Positions 49,140 through 61,893 of a stretch of DNA of 64,000 bases are shown here, one piece after another. Positions within the stretch are counted from its first letter, which is position 1, and each line of letters starts with the position of its first letter. The notes beneath the pieces are model-generated. The model was not told the origin of the DNA, made no database searches, and was given only the letters and a program-made list of their open reading frames with translations. Source of the DNA: Xanthoparmelia taractica (lineage: Eukaryota; Ascomycota; Lecanoromycetes; Lecanorales; Parmeliaceae); assembly GCA_033085395.1 (NCBI GenBank), contig JANQBS010000220.1, positions 1-64,000 on the forward strand, in the 5' to 3' direction. A program made the translations under genes and the position numbers.

Positions 49140-49331
49140 AATTAGTTAAATGAAGGTTATAAAAGAATACGATTACTTTGAGTGAGAAGAATTCGAATAA
49201 AGAGTCAACTAATGATATGAGACCCATACATATAGTACTCTCGAGGACACGTGTTCCCCGCATGTGCGCATGTATCTGGAACAGGGGCTGGATCATGAGA
49301 CACACTAACCCATAGTCCCACTATTCGATTA
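49140..49331 (-). repeat. Partial repeat (A1)
   Basis: It matches the last ~190 bases of the complete unit (ataaaagaatacgatt ... ctcgaggacacgtgttcccc ... ctattcgatta) and ends at the resumed hydrolase frame. The 65-codon minus open frame here is accidental. Confidence 0.85.
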
Positions 49332-49405
49332 GACATCTTTTGATATTCGAGCAGCCGGCCGAAATAGCAAGAGTGGCTACTGATTGGTTCAAAAGACTGG
49401 TTTAA
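49332..49405 (+). pseudogene. Alpha/beta hydrolase, C-terminal part
   Basis: Directly outside the retroelement the frame resumes as HLLIFEQPAEIARVATDWF and KRLV to TAA at 49403-49405. In the family this follows a short SSHLLVFE-type block whose His completes the catalytic triad. Part 1 ends at 44715 after TAG GGC TTT, and the reading frame carries over the junction. Confidence 0.82.
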
Positions 49406-49710
49406 TTAATGAATTGCCGACGAAATATTCCTTCAAGCCCATCAAAGCGAGAAGTTAACCAATGACATGCTGTAAGTAAACAAGGTCTGGATAAATGCGG
49501 TTACCCAAACATCCAACACATATAAACTTAAAGAGTTCAAAATCTAAAATATGGAATACTAATACCACGCCTTACTTCCTGACAACTATTTTGGGCCGTT
49601 CCCGGGTTCACATGATGTAGTAGTACGATCTAAAGGCATGAGATAATCAAGGCTTTCAATGGTCCGGGCCTGGACCATTGGACTACTGAACTGGTTCAAT
49701 AATTTCGCAC
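49406..49710. other. 3' flank of the hydrolase gene
   Basis: GC-normal, no coding signal. It contains the inverted pair tggtccgggcctggacca (49658-49677). It ends sharply at the RIP desert near 49710. Confidence 0.5.
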
Positions 49711-51003
49711 TAAAGAAATATTAAAGACGATATAGCGAGATATATCGTTAATTGTAATTATACGCGAATAAAAGCCTATAGAAATAAGACTTCTAGATTT
49801 CTAAAGTTTTTAAATATTCCCACACGATTCTATTAGCACCTAATAATAAACTTTATAAAATTATTACTCAACGAAGTAGAGTATATTTTATTTTTATAAT
49901 TATTAATTAACTTTTAAAGAAGTCGCTCTTAATTTTATATTATATAACTATTAAGATAAGATAAATAACGAAACTATTTCTAGCTTACTAGACTCGTTAC
50001 TACGGAATATCGAACTTTATCGTCTCTAATCGAGAAGTATAATTCGTACTAACTTTTTAGAAAGAGTACTATCGAATTCTAGGTACGAAGATAAAGCTTA
50101 TCACGATATATAATTTAAAAGTTAACGAGTAAACTAAGATTATAAACTAGAATCTTAAATAACGTCTTCGATCTTTCTACACGTATTATTAGAATAACTA
50201 AAGTTAAATACTTTTAATTATAAATTTAACTTAATTAATATTATTTTATAAATCTCTAAATATTACACTCTTTTAGCTTTTAAATAACTATAAATCGCGA
50301 ATCTTATAGAATCTTAATAATCACGAACTCTCTATTACAATCTCGAAGAAACTAAATCGTAGCGACGCTCTAAGTATTATAATTCGTATAAAAGAAGCTA
50401 TAGAGTTTACGTATTTATCTATATAATCGTAATAATATAAAATAAAGCGAATAGCGAATCGTAAGCGCTATTAAGTAAATTAAGATATAGAAGATCTCGT
50501 ATTAATTAATATTTATAATTAAAAAATAAATCGATTATCGTAAAAGCTCTTCGAGAAGTAATATAATTTAATAAAGATTTTAAATAAAATTAGTAAGAGT
50601 TAAAAGATTAAACTTTCTAGCGATTAAATTATTTATTTAATTTTTTACTCTTATTCTCTTCGAAAGTATTAAAATAACTTACTATCGAGCTAATAACGCC
50701 CTAACTTAATCTTAATTTAATTGCTTTCGAAATAGAACGAGTGAAAGATAGAGAAGATACTGGGCTCGAAGCTAGTGAACTTTACTCTAAAGTATCGAAT
50801 CAAATAAAAATGCTTCGACGCGATAATAGCTTCTTATATGCTAAAAGTCTTCTATTTACGCTATTTAAACGCGAAGAATTCTTCACGCGCGCTTCGAACT
50901 AGCTTAAAGTCTATAACGACGATGTCGATAACTACACGAAGCTCGATAATAATAGATAAATAATAATAACTACGAGGACGTAGTTTTTCGAAGAGGGGGA
51001 GTA
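49711..51003 (+). mobile_element. Gypsy retrotransposon 3' end (integrase), RIP-inactivated
   Basis: The plus strand near 49950-50060 reads TRYYGISNFIVSNRE (usual HGLPxxIVSDRG), the integrase core with the catalytic Asp changed to Asn. The rest is gag-pol tail in a heavily scarred frame, ending in a purine run gaagaggggga (50990-51000) like a polypurine tract just before the LTR. The 5' part is missing. Confidence 0.75.
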
Positions 51004-51257
51004 GTATTATAATCGAGCTTAAATTAATTCGAATAGGTACGGATATGTAATTGCCTAAGCTTTCTCTTTTTAGAACTAGGCCGCGATGCTTAATTAGCGA
51101 ACTAAAGAAAATAAGTTCTCGAAATCTTAGAACTTCTCTTTTCTTTCCTCGTTCTTTTTTCTAAATACTTAGCGTAACCTTTTATTTAAATTCTAATCGA
51201 GAATAATTCTCTTTTAAGCGTCTCCTTTCTATAATTACCTCAAGACTAGCCGTAACA
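51004..51257 (+). repeat. Gypsy 3' LTR
   Basis: It follows the polypurine tract and ends in ...agactagccgtaaca. Similar in inverse to 4792-5046, so both Gypsy remnants belong to one family. Confidence 0.78.
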
Positions 51258-52296
51258 ATTAATATATCTCTAGACTTTCTACTTCACTTTTGAATCCTTT
51301 ATCTCGTCTTTCTCGCTCTTCGATACTTTATTTTTAAATCTCTTTCTACGCTTCGATTCTAATATTAAGAGAATAGAGATATCTTCTAATTTTCTAGATT
51401 CGTCTCTATAAGATAGTATTGTAGAAGACAACACTACGAAAGATAGTACTTGTATAAAAGTTTCTACTCTCTTGCCTACTCCCTCAAAGAGTCTATATCG
51501 TGAAATTATATAATCGCTTATAGTTTCTAAGAAGTAGAATTTAACTTCCCTCGTTTTTACTTTAAATAGCGATTAAAATTAGAAGAAAAGAGAGTGTTAG
51601 AATTAACGGAGAGAAAGTTAATTTCCCGGGAATAAAAGAAACTATAATATTATTAAGATATTTATAATTAACGAAGAGATCTAGCATTAGTTGTGAAAAG
51701 AGTTAAATTACTTAAATCGAATAAGAAGCTTTATATACGATTATTTTAATAGAGATTAAGCGTCACCTAAGAATTTAGATATCGAATATTCGATCTATTC
51801 TCTTTATTAGCCTATTTTAATAAAGACTTCATCTTCGCGTACCTTCTCTACGCTTATAAAGTACTAGTTAAATAGTCACACTCCGGTTAAGTAACTTAAA
51901 CTATGCGACTTATAGAAGAAAATGTCGATAGAAATTATTTAAGTATATTCGTAAGGTCTAGCTATCTAAGGGAGAATATAAATAGCTAATGTAATCACGA
52001 AGTAACCAAACTTGAAATTATCATTTAGTCGATAGGATTATAAGTGCTAATAATTTAATAATATCTATCAGAGAAAGAGTATCTTTTTAAAAATATTTAA
52101 GTAAGCATTCTATCGGCGCTTATAGAGAATTGTGTCGAGGAGTTAATATATTATTCAAAGCTATTCTAGCGCCGAAGTTAAGTAGCTTTATAGAAAGAGA
52201 ATTAAACAAGAGAAGATAAGATTACTATAGTTATCGAATAACTAAAATCGAATAAGCTTATATTAATTACTAAGATGAATAAGTCAAAGAATTAGG
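51258..52296. repeat. RIP-scarred tract, possible further LTR element
   Basis: AT-rich. At 51594 the phrase tgttagaattaacggagaga after a purine run resembles the start of a Copia-type LTR, but no second copy was found. Otherwise unassigned. Confidence 0.4.
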
Positions 52297-52298
52297 TA

Positions 52299-52570
52299 CG
52301 GGTCGGAAAGGTGTGGTATATTTAATGGTATGGGACTAGTTTTTCGAATACCATATCGAAAGGTATAAAATATCCCATACTTCCATTGGGTTTTTAATAA
52401 ATATATTACATAATATTTCTTTATATTTCAAAGATACGTAAAAAGCTTAAGCGAACGCTTATGTAATTATAAAATTCTATAAATAGATTAAAAAGATATA
52501 ATTTTTTAAAAAAAGTTGAAAAAAAGTTGAAAACAACTATGTTCAACAAATACCACACCTTTCCGACCCG
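52299..52570 (-). mobile_element. MITE family A, copy 2 (272 bp, inverted)
   Basis: Same ends as copy 1 (cgggtcggaaaggtgtggta / ataccacacctttccgacccg), flanked by TA (52297-52298, 52571-52572), and the interior is the inverse of 1200-1480. It has few RIP changes, fitting its short length. Confidence 0.92.
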
Positions 52571-52572
52571 TA

Positions 52573-53735
52573 GAATTAGGTAATAAAAACGATGGTAATT
52601 AAGGAACTAGTTAAAGAAGAATCGAGCCGATTAAAATTAATAATACAAGTAGTCGAAATAAATAAGTAGCTATTAAGTAAAACGTGTAAAACCTTATAGA
52701 TGTAATAGAATTCTTAAGTTATACGATAGTAAAGTCGGTGAATAAATTTTTATATATACTTAAACTTAATCTAAATATATATACTCGTAAATAGAATATC
52801 GATTAAAGAGCTACGCTGCTATTACGACTACTAGTCGAATAACGATATACTATATATTTACGGTGAACCCTTAGTTATTTACTTAGATATTCACTCAATT
52901 CTCTCTTTCTCCTCTTATTCGTCTTCGCTATAGTCTAATTATTTAGTATCTTAGCTTCTTAATGCGATAGAGATTATTCTATCTAATTCTACGACGTTGT
53001 AGTCTTTATATTCTCTCGCGTCGAGATAATTATATTTACGTTCTTTAATAATCTCGGTTTTAATTTCTTTAGAGCTATCGTCGTTCCGAACTTTGAAGGT
53101 ACGGTAAACGTTATAAGTTCTATCGCTGTTCACAGAGAGAATCTTATGCTTTAAATACTAGTCGAAATGTCCCGTAAGAAAGCAATGCTTATCGAGACTC
53201 TTATCGTAGTATTTAGCGAGGCTGTGAAATTTAAGTATCTTCATGAAAGGATTCTTGATCACATGTATTATATTTATATATGCATTATAGTCTCAATACT
53301 ATCGATCGCCTAGTGTATGCGCTCTCTTCGATTTTGTTACCCTTCTATTTAATTCTTGGTATCCGATATTAGAGACAATTTTAAAATTTTAGAGTTTAAG
53401 CGTAATTACTATCGATCACGAAAAAGTACTCGAGTTAATAAAATAGAACTTCGCTTAGGTCTTTGATAACGACTTATCGCTTACGATTAGCGCGCCCTAA
53501 TAGACGCCTATCGTACGCTAAGCGAATAGTTCTATAGTGATATTTTCCTCGCTATTTTAAGTCGTAAACTATCTTTCTAAGGGGTTTATTACTATTTCGA
53601 CGATGTATTTCGTCATTAGACATTACGCTATTCTTTAGATCTTTTATCGTTCGATAGTAATTTCTCTCGGTCGTAATATAATTACTTAGTAAATATTTCT
53701 TGCACTCGTTTTATTACTATCGTAGTTAGTAACTA
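52573..53735. repeat. RIP-scarred AT-rich tract
   Basis: No assigned feature. A 60-codon minus frame (52951-53133) is readable but unplaced. Confidence 0.45.
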
Positions 53736-55200
53736 TGGAAATCGACGTCGGGTTCGATATAGTCCCTCGTCTTTCTATGAGCTTAGTCGATAAGCGAAAT
53801 TAACGATTATTTATTAAGATTATAAAGAAATGCTTCTAAAACGATAATCTAATAGAGATTAAATCTAATTATCTTAAATTTAAAGCGGGCGAGTATTTAT
53901 TACTTTCTTTTGAGAATTATAAGTTCTTACGCTTTAGCTTAAGGATTTTAGAAAGTCACATTAAGGGAGTTAAAGAGTATATCGATATAGTTATTCGAGT
54001 GGCATAGATTAGCTTTAACTCTCGAGTCTGATGCTAAAACGAGACTATCGATAAACGGGATCTTTATAACTAGCAAGAGATTTATACCTCGGTCGAATAT
54101 TATAAGTAGATTTATTACAATATACTTAATATGACTATTAAGGGTTTCTAAAGCTAAATTAGCTCGATAAACCGGAAATTTCAATTACCGTGACTTAATT
54201 CGTATTTGAAACTAACTTTATACGTAAGTTAAATCTATCGCTCTTTAAGATCTAGACGATGTTAGATAAGGGAAAAGATCTCGTAGCTCGCTTTAATCTC
54301 GCTAAAGATATACGTATACTTTACGAGAATTCTCTTTTTATTACTTTATACTTATCGCTAATTAGCTAAATAAAAAGTAATATTATAACGAAGCTAAAGT
54401 CGCTATTAAAGACTTAATAACGATAATTTCTTTTACTTTATAATAATTTCCCTAGCAAATACCCGTTCAGCGATATCGTTAAAATCAACGCCTTATTCTA
54501 CGGTCTTAACTTCGTGATTAATAATATTTATTCTATTATTTATCTTATTAATTATAGCTATCTTTTAAATGCTTATAATAGTTGAAATAGCGATATAAAG
54601 TGCGAAATTATCCACGTAATCCGTTATATTAATGTCAGGGAAGAAATTATTATATTTTACGATAAAGATAATTTCTTCGAATCCCGACGTATCTATCTAA
54701 AAGAAATATTCGGCTTCGATTATAATTATAGACTCTGCTCTCTCTTATATTTCTAGCTTTAAATTAGCAACGCTCGTCGTCTTTAAATCTAATATCTAGA
54801 CGACGCAATTAGTGATTTAGATTATATAATAAATAAGCTAGATAATTATCTAGTAGATTATCGCTCCCTACTTTAAGTTCTCGAGGAGAAGTATTATAAT
54901 AGTGCTAGTATCTTAATTGCTAGACTCTATTACGACGTCTTTTAAATTAGTATTACTTATGGTGATTAGGCTCGAGCGAGCGTTTTTGCTTAGAGGGGAT
55001 ATAAATCGAGAGAGATCTATAAAGGGGAGAATAGCCCGAAGACGCGGAAAGTGAAGAATCTAATAGAGAATTCAACGGGGCATAGGAATTTCGAGGCTTT
55101 TACGAGATAAAGGAGTGCTAAGGACCTAATATCAAAGGGGCTGGTTATTAATAAATTCGAGAGGTAATTATAACGACAAGAGAGATAGGGTGTTATTCGA
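53736..55200 (+). pseudogene. Unrecognised RIP-scarred gene (likely transposon-borne)
   Basis: From ATG 53736 a frame is readable for several hundred codons with stops only at likely Trp/Gln codons: MEIDVGFDIVPRLSMSLVDK, FKAGEYLLLSFENYKFLRFS, HIKGVKEYIDIVIRVA. Further on: FYDKDNFFESRRIYLKEIFG, then a more GC-rich stretch GYKSREIYKGENSPKTRKVK. I do not recognise a family for certain. Consistent readability in one frame argues for former coding; the RIP load shows it was repeated in the genome. Confidence 0.5.
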
Positions 55201-58200
55201 TATTTCTCTTAGATAGTTATTATATTATTCTAAATATACTAATAGTGTGATTTCCTAACTTTAACTCTATCGTTTGGAATTAGTCTTATAAGCTTAAGCT
55301 TTTCTTAACGTTAGAATTTATTATAGACCCGTGCTATATCTAATAAAAGATACTTATAAATATCTTTAATAAGATATTTAAATCAAGAACGACAAAGCGT
55401 GCTAGCTCTAAATCTAGAATAATTCGATAAAGATTTCATATAACTTACAAGATGAATAATAATTGCGTTAATAAATAATAGTTTATAATAATAAATAAGT
55501 TTTATATTTCTTGGATCTTATTCATAACGTTTTTTTAAGATTAATATTTTAGCTATAGTAAACTTAACGTTTTCGTTTAAATAATCTCTTATAAGATCTC
55601 GTAAATTATCCCGAATATTATTAAAAGTAAATACTACGGCATTAATTAATATTACTTATAATAGTATAGAATAAGTCTTATTTATTACGAGTATTCGTTC
55701 GTCCTTTTTCTCTATCTTTGATTATATAGATTCAAGCTCTATTAAGATTTCCAACTATACTCCTATTACTTCTTTTACTAGCGTCTTTTTATCTTAGTCA
55801 AGCTATTACTCTTTCTAACGTAATTAACGAACGCACTCTTATTACTTTCGCGCGTAATAGATCCGCTAGATTTATTAAATTATAATAAATAAAAACCCAC
55901 CGATATTATCTTTCGCTAAGTAAAACACGATTAGCGTGACTAGAGATATAATAGACGAAGATAAATAGAATCTAAAAAAGAGTTAGTAAAATAATTATAA
56001 ATCTAAGATAGAATAGACTAATATAGTTATTATTTAGAATATCTTCCTTTAGCGCTTAGTTAAGTAAATTCTACGAAGTTCGATAAGATTATCTATTAAA
56101 AAGAATAAATAAAAATACTTCGTCTTCTCTTATAAGGTATAAGCGGGCTCACGCTTAGTAGATACGTCTAGATACTAGAGCGTTAGTAATCTTAACTTAT
56201 CGCCGGCGTTTAGAAGCTATATAAGTGACTATAGAATAGAGAAATTTAAACGAGCTAGCAGCTTTAATACTCGAATAATAGACGATATCTAACGTATAAG
56301 ATCCTCGAGGGCCTCGGAGTACTTTAAGTGAATAAACTAGATAGTGTCGAGAACTCGAAAGATATATTATAGAGTCTCAAGTAACAGTTATAAGACGGCG
56401 CGTAGTATATAGATATAGTAGCGTCGCTAGCTATCTAGATTACCTTTTCGTTAAATGCTTAGATTACCTCCTCGTATTTCGATATAATAATAAAGCGTTA
56501 ATCGAAATATTAAAACGATAATCTTATTAATTAGGGTCTGTCGATATCTTTCTTAACGAATTCTCTTTCGATCTTTAAATCTAACTACTTAATAATAATA
56601 ATAAATCGCCTTATCGAGCTTAGTGATAGCTATAGACCTTTAATATCGATGAATATCTAGGTATAAAACAAACTTATAGAGTGTGTAATAGTATTAATTA
56701 CTCGTTACTATAAGTTAAATAATATTACGCTTGCACACTTCGTTCGTAAATACGTGTATACTATAATAAGGCATGAAGCGTTAGATTCCTATGTGCGAAA
56801 GAAGATAGTGTTGAGTCTTATATATTCTAGAGTTAAAATTATGGCGAGATAAACGAATTAAATGAAGCTGAGTAGCGTCTATAGTCTTTTATTTAGTGCA
56901 CACTTGATTTTAAAGCCCTTTACATTAAGATATAATATTAGAACATACTTGAAACGAATTCTTCTATTACTCGGGGGGGAAAAATCTTTCTAGAAGTAAC
57001 TATAGACTAGTAGGAATAGCGGCCGCGATGATAATGTTTTTGTTGTAATTACAAATTTAAGTGAACTTTCCCAAGAGATATTTCCCAGTCTACCTATTTT
57101 AAGAGATTTTCCCCTAAGTATCACGTATTATGCGTTATCTATTCTTATTCTGGGAATATTTTATAAATAAGAAGTTTGATAATTAAATTAACGTTATTAT
57201 ATATATATAGCTTTATTCTTCGACTGGCGAGTATAGTCTTTCCTATAATTTATTAATAGATTCGACTTTTATCTAGATATTCATAACTTGTTTAAAGAGC
57301 TTGGATTGCTAAATATATTAATAACGTCGATAGTTACAATGTAACTATCAGTCTAGTTCGTTTAAATCCCTATTAAATAGTTAAGTAAATAGCTAATATT
57401 CTTCAACGCGACTCTTATAGCAAAATACTTAGATTTAGGCCGATATAGACGAATATAGACAAGACTTATTATCTTCAAAATAGAGCTAAGACTCGAAAGC
57501 GAGACCTCTAATTGTAAGCTATTAGTCTTTTAGCAAGTGTTTAGATAACGTTATATATCGCTTAGCTATTAAGCTTCGTATTCTTCGAAATTCTATACCC
57601 TCGTGTATCTTATACTAAATCTTCGAATTAGTATTAAGTAGCGTTTAGCTTCGTTAATATCTTGAAGTTCCTTATAAATAACTAGCTATAAGCTATATTA
57701 ACTATAACGGAGTCGATAACGTCGATAATAATATCCGCTTTATATATTAAGTTCGAATCTTATATCGATATAAGAAATATTTTCTAATAGACTTTTATAC
57801 GAAAAGACTTACAAGAGCTCTATTACGTTACGATATTAAAAGTCTATAATAGCTTCGAATTTCTAGGAGATATATAAATAGTCTTTATAGTAAGATTAAA
57901 TATAGGGAATAACTTTCTATCTAAATAAACATAGTTAAACTTAAATTATAGACTCGAACGTAGTGATAAATATCTATAAAGAGGCTTAATAAACTCTAAC
58001 TCTATTTAAATATAGAGTATAACCCTTTTCTACACGCCTAAGCCGTGAGATCTTAATAATTTTCTAAATCTTTCGAGCATAGTGGAGTTCTTTAGTATAT
58101 TATTAAGTCGGTATTCACTATATCAAATACTACTTCGCACGTTTTACACGTAATCCTCCACCTTTAACGATACGTATTTATAGTATTTTTTTCAAATTCT

Positions 58201-60909
58201 ATAGTCTATTTTACGATTCTATCGTATATATCTTGAAGGCGAATACGTACTTAGAAGAGAGCTATATAGATAGCGATATAAAGATGTGATTAATAGTATA
58301 AGAGAGAATTTATTCTACTCGCGAGACACAAAGAATTAATATAACATTAATAGAAATCGCCGAAGAGATATAAGATTGCGTAATTAATTCTAAAAGCGAG
58401 TTAGTAAGCTACTTTAGATAATTTCTATTAGCTTATCGACATATTCGAACTCCTCGATTTTAAGAGTTATATTTTTATTTATCTTAATATCTACTACTCT
58501 CGTAAACTCGAATCACTAGTTTAATATTCGAGTTAAGATTATAATACGCTAAGAGACGTATTATAGAGCGAGAGTTCTCTTCTAAATCCTTATTAATAAA
58601 TATAATATCGTATTAGCTATAGTAAAATTACCTTTCGATTACCTTTAACTTATATATCTACTTTAATTAATACTAATTATAGTAGTATCGATATAATACT
58701 TATCTATTATTTATTATTAGAGTAGATGTGTTTTTGAGTAACGTAAGTTAATTCTAATGCTATAGAAGTTCAAGACTTAAATATATACACCTTATAAATA
58801 TTTAAGATTCGGCGTAGTATAGTACGCTTATATTGATTTATTCGCTCTTAATTAATTTAATAATCTTAAAGAGCGAGTATTTATCGATTTGATACTTAGG
58901 TCGCTAATCGATACTATTCGAAGTCTAAAGTAGATAAGTTCTTCGATAATAACTTAATATAGTATTCGCATTAGCTTCTATTTCAACTCACATTAGTTAT
59001 AATCGTAGTCTGCGTATATAGTTACTATACTATGTTCGAAGATTATAGCAGGCTGCTGTTTAAGTGCTGAATTATAAGTCTCTAACGTCGAAGAGCGTCG
59101 CTGATCTAGATCTCACTCTTACTTCTATACGCTATAGAGCTAAAAATACTTCGTTCTTTTCTAGGATATAGCTAATATATTAGCTTTTATTAGTAATTAT
59201 TCTAAATCTAGAATTCTCTTATCGAACTAGATTAATCTCTAAATCTTTTAAAGATATTAGAACGAGCGAGTTCGCACCTTTATTAAATAATATTACTCTT
59301 TAGAAAAGATTAATTTAGAAGCTTAGTCCCGAACCTCTAATCTTAATACTTAGTCTCGAAGTATATAAATATAGTTATAACGCTCTTTCGCGTATTAATT
59401 TTCTCTAAAGTCTAATTTAATAAATAAGATATATAGTTCGATATAATTAGAGAGCTAAAGTGTAAGCTTTTAAAGAATAGCGTAATATTCTCTTTTCGTA
59501 TTAAAAAGCCGTGACGGTCTAAGGTAAGTAATATATATTAGCTTATAATAAAGACGCGTAACTTAAATCGAGCTAATGAAGTAGTTGGCGACGTAGAACG
59601 AGAGATTTAATTGTCGTTAAAATAGCGATCTTGAGAGACTAGCTAAAGTTATATAATAAGACACATTAACTAATAAAGGCGCAGTATAGCAGATCGGCGT
59701 CGCCGTGAGTCTAGGCTACACTAAGAAGAGAGGGAATAACGTTATATTTAAAGTAGGCGTAGAGTCTCGAGCACCCTTTGTCAAGTCTTTTCTAGATAAT
59801 ATTCTTAAGCGATAAATCGATTAATAAGAGAATATTATACTTCATATTATTCGGCGATATCGGTCTTCTAAGCTAATCTTTAGGCGGAGACGTAGTGTAG
59901 AATATAGCTCGACAATATCGCTAGCTGATTATAAAAATAGAAAAACTCGATTTCTAGGTCAAATATCGATCGATAGACGAAGCGTATAGAACGCGAGTAA
60001 GTTATAGCGTAGAATTAGAAGTTCGAGCAATATAGTATTAAAGGGTATATATAATAAAAAAATAGCGAGGGAGATCGAGGGATTTAAATAATCTTCTTAA
60101 TATTCTATTAAATCGCGTCTTATCTAATTTAGAACTAGTGAGTCCGCTTTATCGCGTTAAGTAATTGACGTAGATCGCGCAATATCAGGTTCACGATAGT
60201 TAAAATTATACACTAGATATCTTTCGAGCTTTGATATACTTTATCGAGTAGTATAGCTTTAAGGCTTCGCTGCCTTCGCTATCTTCGCTTTAGTAATCGA
60301 GTTAATTTTGCTAACGAGATCTTAGAGATATTAATAGCGAAGATCGAAGTTAGATCTTAGCGAGCTAAGAGAATTCACGATCTTGTTAAAGACCTTCGTA
60401 ATATTCTAGATTATACTAAAGAAGTAGTATCTAACGTTTCGGCTAGCAAAGAGCGTGACGATCTAACCTAGATACTAGAAAGTATAAAAAAAGAATAAGT
60501 AACGAAAATATAAGTTTACCCTTTAATAATATAATCTTTCGAACTATTTTCGCTAACTTATTTAAATAAGTCGATAACTTTACGAAGAGATATATTAGAA
60601 AAATATTATCGCCGTTCTTTAATTTTCGATTATATCGATATAGTAATTCGTTTTCTCGCTTCGAAGACGAATTTATCGACGTGATTACGTCTAGTTCTAC
60701 CTTAGATATAGACTTTATAGGAAAGCCAGGGCGCATATAAGATATTCGGTTCGATATTATATTTACGCGATATCTATAATACGATATTAGACCTAGTAGA
60801 CGAAGTGGGAAAGTATCTCGAGAAGACGTAGATAAATAAGTAACGGGTTATTAGAAATAAGAAGCTATACTTATTATCACTTATATTATCTAGTAGTTTC
60901 TTTTATTAG
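55201..60909. repeat. RIP desert, unassigned
   Basis: Continuous AT-rich sequence. A 97-codon minus frame (60443-60736) and a plus-strand tcccaagagatatttcccag patch near 57070 stand out slightly, but nothing could be identified. Confidence 0.5.
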
Positions 60910-61400
60910 ATGGCGTATATAACGTGTCTTAAAGACAAGACTATAATAGAGGGTTAGAAGACTAGCTTAGCGATCTTTAATACGTCTAAGATTAAAGTAA
61001 GTGATATTTTTTTATAGCGTGTTCTAGATCTTCTAGCGTTCTTCGATAGCTATCGCAAGTTTAATAGTTCTAGGATTAATTACTAAGCGGGGAAATGAAT
61101 AATGAATTTAGACGAATATCTCTACTAAGATTTAATATCTAAAAGCGCACTAGTTAAATTCTTACCTTACGAACGTCTAGTCTATTAATTCGACTACTCT
61201 AACGACTAATTTTTACGATCTGAATTTATTGATATAGCGTTCTAAGGTGATTTTAAGAAGAGATTTTTATCTTCTCTCGAGTTATTAATAGTCGACTAAT
61301 AAGAAGTAGGTTTATCTTTAGAGCTTTTAAACTAATCAAGGGACTTAGCGCGAAAATATAGACCCGTGATATAAAAGCCCTCGATATCGTTTTTAGTGAC
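60910..61400 (+). pseudogene. Unrecognised RIP-scarred frame
   Basis: From ATG 60910: MAYITCLKDKTIIEG, SLAIFNTSKIKVSDIFL, DLLAFFDSYRKFNSSRINY, SALVKFLPYERLVY and RSEFIDIAF, interrupted by TAG/TAA that replace Trp or Gln. No family recognised. It may belong to the same element as 53736-55200, though 5.7 kb of unreadable sequence lies between. Confidence 0.4.
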
Positions 61401-61893
61401 GTATAAAGCTTGAATATTAATTATTATTAACATTCCCTCTAATGTGAGACTAATTAACCTATCGTAGTTTTTTTTAAATAGCATTATAAATATTTCTCGT
61501 TATATATTTACTATTTTAATCCTCTCGTTTTAACTCTTATATCTTCTAAGCTGCGTAGTAACTTTACGACGATTTGAAGATAATCGTAGGTTTCGTGAAC
61601 GCCGTGACCCTTATCGGTCTTGCTATTGAATTCGTTTAAGGTATCTAAAGTTGTTAATTATCGTTTATAAAAACGAAGATACTGGACTTTACTTTTAGCG
61701 TATACTTTCATATTATTAAGATCTGGAATCGGGTTATGAAAATAATTGAAAGACTCTTTAATAGCTCGCTAGTTATCTAGAAATTCGATTAAGTCGTAGT
61801 CCTAAAGTCTCTTACTAGATTCGTTACTTCGTTTAAAAATTTCTATTGGCCGTTGAAATATCAAAGTTCGACGCTATTCGATTCCCGTTGCTA
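61401..61893. repeat. RIP-scarred spacer
   Basis: AT-rich sequence between the unrecognised frame and the pogo-like element; no feature seen. Confidence 0.4.

Larger units (their letters stand above)
44716..49331 (-). mobile_element. Ngaro/DIRS-type tyrosine-recombinase retroelement with split direct repeats
   Basis: A 397-bp repeat occurs once complete (44716-45112). Its first part follows immediately (45113-45275) and its last part lies at the far end (about 49140-49331). Read on the minus strand this is A1 - ORFs - B1 - A2 - B2, the split-direct-repeat plan of Ngaro/PAT-type elements. The interior encodes, in minus order, an unreadable gag-like part, reverse transcriptase and tyrosine recombinase, all RIP-scarred. 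Its borders are fixed because the hydrolase frame is resumed directly outside both ends. No clear target duplication, as expected for recombinase-mediated insertion. Confidence 0.85.

Noticed and set aside
44716..49331. Ordinary LTR retrotransposon with a neighbouring solo LTR
   Set aside because: The two partial repeats are complementary pieces of one unit on opposite sides of the interior, and a tyrosine recombinase replaces the DDE integrase, which fits split direct repeats better.
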